Of a stretch of 64,000 nt of DNA, positions 24,240 to 32,227 are shown piece by piece; positions within the stretch are counted from its first letter, which is position 1, and each line of letters begins with the position of its first letter. A model generated the notes under the pieces. It did not search any database. It was not told where the DNA came from and worked only from the letters and a program-made list of their open reading frames with translations. Source of the stretch: CAZGRP01 sp964527995 (lineage in GTDB: Bacteria; Zhuqueibacterota; Zhuqueibacteria; Oceanimicrobiales; CAZGRP01). Where the stretch lies: NCBI GenBank assembly GCA_964527995.1, contig CAZGRP010000012.1:1-64000 (forward strand). The letters are read 5' to 3'. Position numbers and translations under genes: made by a program.

Positions 24240-27200
24240 ATGAACCTATCTGAATTCGCTGTGACACGGCCGATCACCACCCTCATGGTGATCATCAGCG
24301 TCGTGGTGCTCGGCATCCTGTCGGTGCTGCGCCTGCCGCTGACTTACTATCCGGAGTTAGAAGGGTCCTTTCTGCGTATCCAAATCCCGTACGAATCTTC
24401 CTCGCCCGAGGAGGTCGAACGGCTGATCGCCATGCCGGTCGAGGACATCATGGGGACGGTCAGCCACCTGGAGAGCCTGGAATCGACCTCGTCGGCGAAT
24501 GGAGCGAGCGTGGTGCTGCGCTTCAAACTCGGCACCGACATGGACCTGGCGGCCATGGAAGTGCGCGACCGCATGGACCGCGTCTGGAACGACCTCCCGG
24601 ACGACGTCGACCGCTACTTCGTCTGGCGCTGGCAGACGTCTGACCGGCCGATCTTCGAGTTCAGCGTGGCCTGGGAGCGCGACAAATCGGAACTGGCCGA
24701 CATGCTGCAAAAAGTCGTCGTCCCACGCATCCAGCGGATCGATGGTGTGGCCAATGTCGAGGTGCAGGGAGTGGACGAGAAACAGGTGCTCATCGACCTG
24801 GACCAGAGCCGGTTGCAGAGCTACCACATCGACGTCCGCGAGCTGGCTCAAAGCCTGCGGCGCAACAACATGAACATCTCCGGCGGCTACATTTTCGACG
24901 GCGGGCGCAAATTCACGGTGCGTGCCATCGGCGAATTCAGGACGGTCAACGAGATCGCTCAGATCCCGATTCGCGACCATAATCTGGTGCTCGGCGATGT
25001 CGCCGAGGTCAAGTACGATTATCCGGAAAGGAAGAACTACCAGCGCCTGAACGGCCATGACGCCATCTCGCTGCGGGTCTACAAGGCCTCCACCGCCAAT
25101 GTCGTCGAGGTGGCCCGCAAGGTGCGGCGCCTGATCGAAAACCTGCACAACGAGCCGGAGCTGAAGGGCTTGACGACCCAGGTGTTCCGCGATCAGTCGT
25201 CTGAAATCGTCAAGAGTCTCTCGTCGCTGGCCTATGCCGGTGCCTTCGGCGGGCTGCTGGCGATCGTCGTGCTGTTCCTGTTTCTGCGCGAGGTGAGATC
25301 GACGCTGGTCATCGGTCTGGCGATCCCCGTGTCGATCGTGGCCACCTTCTTCTTCATGTACCTCATTCGGTTGAAGCCGATCAATTCGGACATCACCATC
25401 AACCTGGTCTCACTCACCGGTCTGATGTTCGCAGTGGGCATTCTGGTGGACCCGGCTGTGGTGGCATTGGAGAACATTTTCCGGCACAGACAGGAGGAGG
25501 GCTTGAGCGCTGTCGAGGCCGCCATCGTCGGCGCAAAGGAGATCGGCGTCGCCGTGTTGGCGGCGTCGCTGACGACGGTGATCGTGTTCGTTCCCCTCGT
25601 TTTCATGTCGAACACAGGGATCGGCCGCTGGATGCGAGACTTTGGTGTGGCCATCACCACGGCCATCATCGCCTCCCTGCTGATTGCCTTGACCCTCATT
25701 CCCCTGGTTGCCTCGCGGTTGTTCACTGGCAAGCACCAGCCCAGAACGGCCTTCATGAGGCGGTTGAACAACATCTACGATACCCTTCTGCGGCTGGCGC
25801 TGCGCTTCAGGTGGGTTTCGGTGGTCATTTTCGTCGGCGTCCTCTACGGCGGCTACCAGCTCTACCTTCACATCGACCGCGACTGGATTCCGCGGACGCC
25901 TGAGCGCCGCATGATCCTCGATGTGCGCATGCCGCGCACTTACGGTCTCGACGATGCCAAGGCCCTTTTCGGGCGTGTCGAGAAGCGGTTGCTGGCCAAG
26001 AAGGATGAGTTGGAGATCCGTACTGTAAGCACGAACTTCCGAGCCCGCCGCGGCCGAATCGACATTTTCTTCACTGAACAGGAGAAGGCCCGGCGGCCGA
26101 CCGTGCAGTTGTACAGCCTGGTTCGGAAAGCGCTGCCGCAAGTACCTGGCGTGGAATTTCGCACCGGACGGATGCACGGCCGCGGTGGCAACGAGTTGGG
26201 GATCAGCGTGGAGCTGCAAGGCGAGTCGATGGAGGTGCTCGAGCTGTACGCTCAGGAAGTCGAGAATATGATGCGTGAGCTGCCGGGCATCCGCGATGTC
26301 AACGTCTCCACGGAGAGCGGCGACGAGGAGGTGCATGTCTACGTCGACCGCACCCGGGCGCAGATGTACGGCCTGAGCTCGCAGCAGGTGGCCGCCACAG
26401 TGGCCTCGGCGCTGTCGAGTCGGGCCAACAGCAAGTTCAAAACCGCCGATCGCGAAGTGGACATCCGCATGCAATTGCGCGACGAAGATCGGGTGAATAT
26501 GCAGCAGCTCAAGACTTTGCGATTGCGTAACCTGGCCAACGAGATGGTGTCGCTCGGCTCCGTCGCCCAATTCACACTAAAAAAAGGCCCAAAGCAGATC
26601 CAGCGCAAAAGCCGCCAGCCGGTGATCTCGGTCTATGGCATCACCGACCGCATGGGGATGTTGACGGCCAGTCAAATGGTCAGCCAGTTGATGGCCAACG
26701 TTGAATTGCCTCCCGGCTACTCATGGAGCCTGGGGAGCAACTGGCGAAGATGGAGACAATCGGAACAGGAGTCCTATTTCGCCATTCTTCTGGCGGTGGT
26801 GCTGATCTACATCATCATGGCGGCACTTTTCGAGTCGTTCATCCACCCGTTTACGATTCTGCTCTCCGTGCCATTCGCCGCCATTGGCATTCTGTTCATG
26901 TTCTGGTACACGAATACCAACCTGACGAGTATGGCCTACCTCGGTGCTGTGGTCGCCAGCGGCCTGGTGGTCAACAACGGCATCATTCTGATCGACTACA
27001 TCAACCGGCTGCGGCGCCGGGGAATGAGTCGTACCGACGCCATCTTTCAGGGCGGACATCATCGCCTGCGACCGATCTTGATGACCACGGCGACCACCAT
27101 TATCGGCCTGACCCCGCTGGTCGCCCCGGCGATCTTTCCGGGGTTCTTCGGGCCACTGGAAGGCCGTGCCGCCATGTATGCGCCCGTAGGTCTGGCCGTG

Positions 27201-27311
27201 CTCGGTGGGCTGCTCACCTCGACACCGCTGACACTGATCCTGATGCCGGTGGTCTATTCTCTGCTCGACGACCTGGTGCGTTGGGCCCGGCGTGTTGCGG
27301 CGGCCGTTTGA
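24240..27311 (+). CDS. RND efflux permease (HAE1/AcrB type), first pump
   Basis: This 1023-residue inner-membrane proton-driven exporter has the RND layout: TM1, large periplasmic loop, TM2-6, central helix, TM7, second loop, TM8-12. The TM4 proton-relay motif reads GILVDPAVVALEN with D404 followed by Pro405, where AcrB has two Asp. TM11 has GLVVNNGIILIDYINRLR. It is followed 76 bases later by a second RND pump, and the adaptor lies upstream. No TolC-type channel is in the window. The substrate cannot be told from the sequence. Confidence 0.94.
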   Translation: MNLSEFAVTRPITTLMVIISVVVLGILSVLRLPLTYYPELEGSFLRIQIPYESSSPEEVERLIAMPVEDIMGTVSHLESLESTSSANGASVVLRFKLGTDMDLAAMEVRDRMDRVWNDLPDDVDRYFVWRWQTSDRPIFEFSVAWERDKSELADMLQKVVVPRIQRIDGVANVEVQGVDEKQVLIDLDQSRLQSYHIDVRELAQSLRRNNMNISGGYIFDGGRKFTVRAIGEFRTVNEIAQIPIRDHNLVLGDVAEVKYDYPERKNYQRLNGHDAISLRVYKASTANVVEVARKVRRLIENLHNEPELKGLTTQVFRDQSSEIVKSLSSLAYAGAFGGLLAIVVLFLFLREVRSTLVIGLAIPVSIVATFFFMYLIRLKPINSDITINLVSLTGLMFAVGILVDPAVVALENIFRHRQEEGLSAVEAAIVGAKEIGVAVLAASLTTVIVFVPLVFMSNTGIGRWMRDFGVAITTAIIASLLIALTLIPLVASRLFTGKHQPRTAFMRRLNNIYDTLLRLALRFRWVSVVIFVGVLYGGYQLYLHIDRDWIPRTPERRMILDVRMPRTYGLDDAKALFGRVEKRLLAKKDELEIRTVSTNFRARRGRIDIFFTEQEKARRPTVQLYSLVRKALPQVPGVEFRTGRMHGRGGNELGISVELQGESMEVLELYAQEVENMMRELPGIRDVNVSTESGDEEVHVYVDRTRAQMYGLSSQQVAATVASALSSRANSKFKTADREVDIRMQLRDEDRVNMQQLKTLRLRNLANEMVSLGSVAQFTLKKGPKQIQRKSRQPVISVYGITDRMGMLTASQMVSQLMANVELPPGYSWSLGSNWRRWRQSEQESYFAILLAVVLIYIIMAALFESFIHPFTILLSVPFAAIGILFMFWYTNTNLTSMAYLGAVVASGLVVNNGIILIDYINRLRRRGMSRTDAIFQGGHHRLRPILMTTATTIIGLTPLVAPAIFPGFFGPLEGRAAMYAPVGLAVLGGLLTSTPLTLILMPVVYSLLDDLVRWARRVAAAV

Positions 27312-27387
27312 GAGACAACGGATACAGATGCAAAGGCGACTCCAACCGGAGTGCTTCACCCAGCAGTGTAAGGATTGAGGCGTATCG

Positions 27388-30300
27388 ATGAAGATTGTCA
27401 AGTTTTCGACTCGCCGGCCGGTGACCATCACCATGGTGATGATGGCGGCGATCATTTTCGGTATCGTGGCGTTTCAGCGGCTGAGCATCGATCTGCTCCC
27501 CGATATCACCTACCCCACCCTGACCATCCGTACCGAGTATCCCGGCACAGCGCCGGCCGAGATCGAGCGCCTGATCTCAGCACCGATCGAGGAGTCTGTG
27601 GGTGTGGTTTCCGGGGTCGTGCGTACGAGTTCGATCTCACGCCCCGGGCTGTCGGAGGTCATTGTTGAGTTTGCCTGGGGCACCAACATGGACTTCGCGT
27701 CGCTCGACGTACGCGAGAAGCTCGACCTTCTGAATCTGCCTCGCGACGCCGAAAAGCCGATTCTGCTTCGTTTCGATCCTTCGCTGGACCCGATCATGAG
27801 GATCGGCGTGCACGGCGAGGAGAGCCTGGTGGGACTGCGGCTGCTGGCTGAGGAACGCCTGAAGCAGGAGCTGGAGAGCATCGAGGGAGTCGCCTCCGTC
27901 AAGGTCTCGGGCGGCCTCGAGGAAGAAATTCACATCGACCTCAACGAGCCGAAGCTCGCCCAGTTGCGCATCCCGATCACTCAGGTCACCGCCCGCCTGG
28001 CGCAGGAAAATATCAATCTGGCCGGCGGCACCTTGAAGGAAGGGAACGCTGAGTATCTGGTGCGCACTCTGAACGAGTTCCAGAACGTCGATGAGATCGG
28101 CGACATCGTCATCGGTATGCGCAACGGTGTGCCGGTCTACCTGAAGGACGTCACCGACAAGATCTACAAGGGCCACAAGGAGCGCACGGTCATCACCCAC
28201 ATCAACGGCCAGGAGAGTGTCGAGGTGGCGGTCTTCAAGGAGGCCGACCAGAACACTGTGGCCGTAGCCGGGCGCGTGAAGGAGAAACTGGCGCAGTTGC
28301 AGAAGGAATTCGAGAAGTACTCCGGCAGCATCAAGATGACCATCGTCGCCGATCAGTCGACCTTTATTCAGCAGTCGGTTGACGAGGTGCTGAACACAGC
28401 CCTCATCGGTGGGATTCTGGCAGTGCTGGTCCTCTACTTCTTCCTCCGCAGCCTGAAGAGTACCGCCATCATCGGCCTGGCCATCCCGATCTCGGTGGTG
28501 ACCACGTTCTTCCTGATGTATGTCTCGGGAGTGAACCTGAACATCATGTCGCTCGGCGGCCTGGCCCTGGGCATCGGAATGCTTGTGGACAACGCCATCG
28601 TCGTGCTGGAGGCGATCGACCGGCATCGCCAGCGCGGACTACCGGCGCTGGAAGCGGCCGACACCGGAGCGAGCGAGGTCGGCCGAGCGGTAGTAGCCTC
28701 CACCCTGACCACCGTTTGTGTCTTCCTGCCGATCATTTTCGTGCAAGGGATCGCCGGCCAGCTATTCACCGACCAGGCTCTTACGGTGACCTATTCGCTG
28801 TTGGCCTCACTTGGGGTGGCCTTGACCCTGATCCCGATGCTGGCGGCTGTCGATGTCAACCTGAAAAGCGAAGACGACGTGCTGCAGGCTGGTGATGCAA
28901 CAACAGGGGGCCTGCGTCAGGCGCTTCGCAATGCAGTCGTGTTCGGACCAGCCCTGGTCGTCCGCGGAGTGATGGTGGCTGCCCGCTACCTCGGCTTGGT
29001 GTTGCGCACTTTGCTGTGGCCGTTTTACTATGCCTTCGAGGCCGTTATCAGCCGCGTGTACGACGTCTACCCAGCCGTCCTCACCTGGGCCCTCCGGTAT
29101 CGCGCCCGCCTGATCGGCGCAGCGGTTGCGTTGTTCGTCGCCTCGGTGCTCGGTTTCAAGCTGCTCGGCAGTGAGCTGATTCCAGAAATGAGCCAGGGCG
29201 AGTTCTACGTCGACGTCAAGCTGCCGGTAGGAACGCCGGTGGAGCAGACCGATCGCATTATCTTGCAGATGGGCGAGTACGCGTCGCGACTGCCGTATGT
29301 GGAGCGCGTCTACACGGTCGCGGGCAGCGCGGCGCAGTACGGTTTTTCGTCGACGGAGGAACGCGAGAATCTTGGCCAGATCCACGTCATGCTGGAGCCA
29401 GGTGCCCGGGGAGCGCGGGAACAGCGGGTCATGGACAATCTGCGCCAGCGCTACAGCGAAATCCCCGGGATCGAATACAAATTCTCGCGGCCGACACTGT
29501 TCAGCTTCCGAACACCGATCGAAGTCGAAATTCGCGGCTACAACCTGAACCTGCTGCAATCTCTGGCTGAGACGCTGGCAGACAGAATGCGCCACATCCG
29601 TGGGCTCCGAGACGTGAAAGCGACCACCGAAGGTGGAAATCCTGAGGTGCGCATCACCTTCAACCGCCGCCGTCTTGCTTCTCTGGGGCTGGATGTGTCG
29701 ACCGTAGGGACGATCATCCGCAACAAGGTGCAGGGGGACATCGCCACTCAGTTCACTCGCCGCGACCGCCGCATCGATATCCGCGTGCGAGCACGCGAGC
29801 AGGACCGCAGCACATTGCAGGACCTGGAGCGCCTGATCATCAACCCGCAAGGTGACGTGCCCATCCCGCTGGCGGCAGTGGCGGATGTCAACCTGGAGCG
29901 CGGGCCGAGCGAGATTCGGCACGCCAACCTGCAGCGCGTGGCACTGGTTTCCGCCAGCCTTTCCGGCCGAGATCTGGGCAGCGTCACTCGTGACATCCAG
30001 CAAGCCGTCGATCAGTTGATTCTTCCCGAGGATTTCACGGTCACGATCGGTGGCCAGCGCCAGGAAATGGCGGTATCGTTCAAGAGCATGTTGCTCGCCA
30101 TCGGGCTGGCCGTCTTTCTGGTCTACCTGGTGATGGCTTCCCAGTTCGAGTCACTGCTGCACCCGTTTGTGATCATGTTCACCATCCCGCTTGGGCTGAT
30201 TGGAGTGGTGGCCGTCCTCCTGCTCACGCATCAGACGATCAACGTGGTGGTGCTGATCGGCATGGTGCTACTGTCTGGAATCGTCGTGAACAACGCCATC

Positions 30301-30570
30301 GTGCTGGTCGACTACATCAACCAGCTTCGGCGCGGGGGGATGAAGAAGATGGCGGCGATCCAGGAGGCCGGCAAGGTTCGGTTGCGGCCGATCTTGATGA
30401 CCACCTCCACGACGGTTCTCGGGCTATTGCCGATGGCGCTCGGGTTTGGGGAAGGGGCGGAAGTGCGGGCGCCGCTGGCCATCACCGTCATCGGCGGCCT
30501 GATCGTCGGAACGGTGCTCACCCTGGTCGTCGTCCCGACGGTCTACTCTGTGCTGGCTCCAGGGGAATGA
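27388..30570 (+). CDS. RND efflux permease (HAE1/AcrB type), second pump
   Basis: This is a 1060-residue RND exporter with the same layout as its neighbour. TM4 reads GMLVDNAIVVLEAIDRH (D401-N402), and the C-terminal half has GIVVNNAIVLVDYINQLRRGG. An insertion of about 60 residues with extra hydrophobic helices lies between TM6 and TM7 (about 490-560: VLQAGDATTGGLRQALRN onward). Two different RND subunits with one adaptor resembles MdtABC, where MdtB and MdtC form a mixed trimer. A heteromeric pump is therefore plausible here, though the two could also act separately. Confidence 0.94.
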   Translation: MKIVKFSTRRPVTITMVMMAAIIFGIVAFQRLSIDLLPDITYPTLTIRTEYPGTAPAEIERLISAPIEESVGVVSGVVRTSSISRPGLSEVIVEFAWGTNMDFASLDVREKLDLLNLPRDAEKPILLRFDPSLDPIMRIGVHGEESLVGLRLLAEERLKQELESIEGVASVKVSGGLEEEIHIDLNEPKLAQLRIPITQVTARLAQENINLAGGTLKEGNAEYLVRTLNEFQNVDEIGDIVIGMRNGVPVYLKDVTDKIYKGHKERTVITHINGQESVEVAVFKEADQNTVAVAGRVKEKLAQLQKEFEKYSGSIKMTIVADQSTFIQQSVDEVLNTALIGGILAVLVLYFFLRSLKSTAIIGLAIPISVVTTFFLMYVSGVNLNIMSLGGLALGIGMLVDNAIVVLEAIDRHRQRGLPALEAADTGASEVGRAVVASTLTTVCVFLPIIFVQGIAGQLFTDQALTVTYSLLASLGVALTLIPMLAAVDVNLKSEDDVLQAGDATTGGLRQALRNAVVFGPALVVRGVMVAARYLGLVLRTLLWPFYYAFEAVISRVYDVYPAVLTWALRYRARLIGAAVALFVASVLGFKLLGSELIPEMSQGEFYVDVKLPVGTPVEQTDRIILQMGEYASRLPYVERVYTVAGSAAQYGFSSTEERENLGQIHVMLEPGARGAREQRVMDNLRQRYSEIPGIEYKFSRPTLFSFRTPIEVEIRGYNLNLLQSLAETLADRMRHIRGLRDVKATTEGGNPEVRITFNRRRLASLGLDVSTVGTIIRNKVQGDIATQFTRRDRRIDIRVRAREQDRSTLQDLERLIINPQGDVPIPLAAVADVNLERGPSEIRHANLQRVALVSASLSGRDLGSVTRDIQQAVDQLILPEDFTVTIGGQRQEMAVSFKSMLLAIGLAVFLVYLVMASQFESLLHPFVIMFTIPLGLIGVVAVLLLTHQTINVVVLIGMVLLSGIVVNNAIVLVDYINQLRRGGMKKMAAIQEAGKVRLRPILMTTSTTVLGLLPMALGFGEGAEVRAPLAITVIGGLIVGTVLTLVVVPTVYSVLAPGE

Positions 30571-30949
30571 GGGGGCGAAAGGAGCCGGCTGTGGATGGCC
30601 CTTCGCTGGCTCACATCGTGATGCAGGCCTTTCTTGGAGCCCAGGTATCAAGAAATTGGGAATTAGAAAATTGGAAACTGCAGATCTTAGAGATTGAGAA
30701 TGGCGAGGGCCATTCTTGTGTCATTCCCGCGGAAGCGGGAATCTATAACCCGTTGATTTTTATGGATTCCTGCTTTCGCAGGAATAACAAACAAGGACAA
30801 TTCTCGACTTTCTCGACAGCCTGCGCCACATGCCTCCGCCTCTTGATTGCAGGCGTGCGCTCCGGACTCTAAAATCCCAACCCGCAAACGGAAACACCCT
30901 CACCGCCTGAAGGCGGCGTTCCATTCACGTATCACGACTCCGCAATCCG
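30571..30949. other. intergenic region with repeats between convergent genes
   Basis: This 379-base gap lies after the second RND pump and before the convergent caspase-like gene. It holds an AATTGGGAATTAG-type stretch (about 30650-30680) and a paired ATTCCCGC/ATTCCTGC palindromic repeat (30718-30788). No gene was found. Confidence 0.6.
30718..30788. repeat. ATTCCCGC-type double hairpin repeat
   Basis: Two hairpins face each other: ATTCCCGC-GGAA-GCGGGAAT (30723-30742) and ATTCCTGC-TTTC-GCAGGAAT (30766-30785). The outer ends are also complementary, so the whole is a near-palindrome. This is the shape of the ATTCCCGC-GCGGGAAT mobile intergenic repeats spread through many bacteria. Confidence 0.7.
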
Positions 30950-31993
30950 CTATGGCTTTTGCTTCAAGGCTCGATTCACCCGCGCCAGCTCGATCAGCAA
31001 GCGTTCGAGTTGACGCGTGTATTCTTCCTGGGGAAGGGAATTCTTGCGGGCTTTGAGGGCGGATATCTGTTTCTCGAGGACAAGCTTACGCACCTGCAGG
31101 GAGTCAGCGCGAGTGGAGGTACCCTGCTGCAGACGCTCGACAGCCTGCTGTAATTCGCGGGAAGGCGGTTCGAGATAGAGGCTGGCGGCCCAGCGGCCGA
31201 TTTTTTCTGCGGCATCGGGGTTGGCCGAACCCTTTCCCTCGCCGGTGTCGTCCAGCAACGGGTGTTCGGCACGCAGGCGACGCTGATCGTCGTACCACTT
31301 CACCAGTGCTGCCTGGGCGTGCTCGAACGCTTCGAGGATGGAGATGCGGCCGTTCTTGTCCGTGTCGGCATCCGGCGCCAGCAAAGCATCCACGAAGAAG
31401 TCACCGAAATGGGTCGCATACGCCTCCTGGCCGTTGCGGGTGGCGGTGATCACCACGCGGCCGCGGCGGCTCACCTTGTCGATGAACGGACCGCTGGCCG
31501 AGGCGGCATTCACCAGGATGATCGTTCCGGCCTCGACCTGATCCAACATTTGGCCAAAGTCGATATCGCGCAGATCGGGCCCGACCAGGTTGAACTTGGC
31601 CCACTCCCCGTCGAAGCTGCCATGGCCGGTGAGGAAGACGAAAAGCTGATCGTTCTGAGACAAGCGCGACGAGAGTTCGGCGAACACCTTGCGGATTTCT
31701 GCCGCTGTAGCTTTGCCATCGACTCGCTGCGGGTCGCGACCGGGATCTTCGGCGAGAAAATAGACTGCGCTATCGTCGTAGCCAAGCTTCCCGACCAACA
31801 GGTCGTAGAGTCGCGATGCCTGCTCCCAGAAACGATCGGAGTACTCTTTTTCGCCGCCAAGCCCGGCAACAATAACGGCGTAGCGCTTACCAAGCTCGGG
31901 CTGGGCCGAAGATAGGGCCGGCACAAGCAGGAGCGCTCCAGCGGCGAGCAGCAGTCTGGCAACCCGGGAAGAGCTCATGCGTAGCGAAGTCAT
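30950..31993 (-). CDS. C13/caspase-like protein lacking the catalytic cysteine
   Basis: This protein of about 347 residues has a signal peptide (residues 11-30, ending LSSAQ) and a caspase-hemoglobinase fold domain (about 36-200). The catalytic histidine block is present (FVFLTGHGSFDG, H124). The strand that should end in the nucleophile reads ILVNAASASGPF (160-170), without any Cys, so the protein is a pseudoenzyme or uses Ser. An EF-hand-like loop DADTDKNGRISILEAF (about 208-223) follows, then a Gln/Arg/Leu-rich coiled coil to the end. I chose the ATG at 31993 because GGGAG precedes it. It lies downstream of the MoxR/VWA genes on the same strand. Confidence 0.75.
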   Translation of the reverse strand: MTSLRMSSSRVARLLLAAGALLLVPALSSAQPELGKRYAVIVAGLGGEKEYSDRFWEQASRLYDLLVGKLGYDDSAVYFLAEDPGRDPQRVDGKATAAEIRKVFAELSSRLSQNDQLFVFLTGHGSFDGEWAKFNLVGPDLRDIDFGQMLDQVEAGTIILVNAASASGPFIDKVSRRGRVVITATRNGQEAYATHFGDFFVDALLAPDADTDKNGRISILEAFEHAQAALVKWYDDQRRLRAEHPLLDDTGEGKGSANPDAAEKIGRWAASLYLEPPSRELQQAVERLQQGTSTRADSLQVRKLVLEKQISALKARKNSLPQEEYTRQLERLLIELARVNRALKQKP

Positions 31994-32014
31994 TTCGTCG
32001 CTCCCATCCAAGGT

Positions 32015-32179
32015 CTACGATCCCACCAGTGACGAGATGAAGGGCCAGAGTATGGCAAGGAACTCAGCGTATCGGCCTGGCTGGTCTTCCACATGCACCG
32101 CGCCGAGTGACGCGAAAGAGACATCATCGGCTTCATGGCGGTCTGCGAAGAGGTGGTCATAGAATCTGCTCCATTGAGC
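32015..32179 (-). pseudogene. possible small gene remnant between VWA and caspase-like genes
   Basis: An open minus-strand stretch of 54 codons and a stop translates to protein-like sequence (FYDHLFADRHEADDVSFASL, then GAVHVEDQPGRYAEFLAILW), with strong GC bias at third codon positions. It has no start codon. An ATG-GAG-CAG-ATT start in the adjacent frame would join it with a one-base shift, so it may be a frameshifted small gene or a decayed gene end. No family recognised. Confidence 0.3.
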
Positions 32180-32227
32180 CTATGAGCCCAGAGTAGGCGG
32201 CCGCCCCCGGCCTGGAAAGCTTACTCC

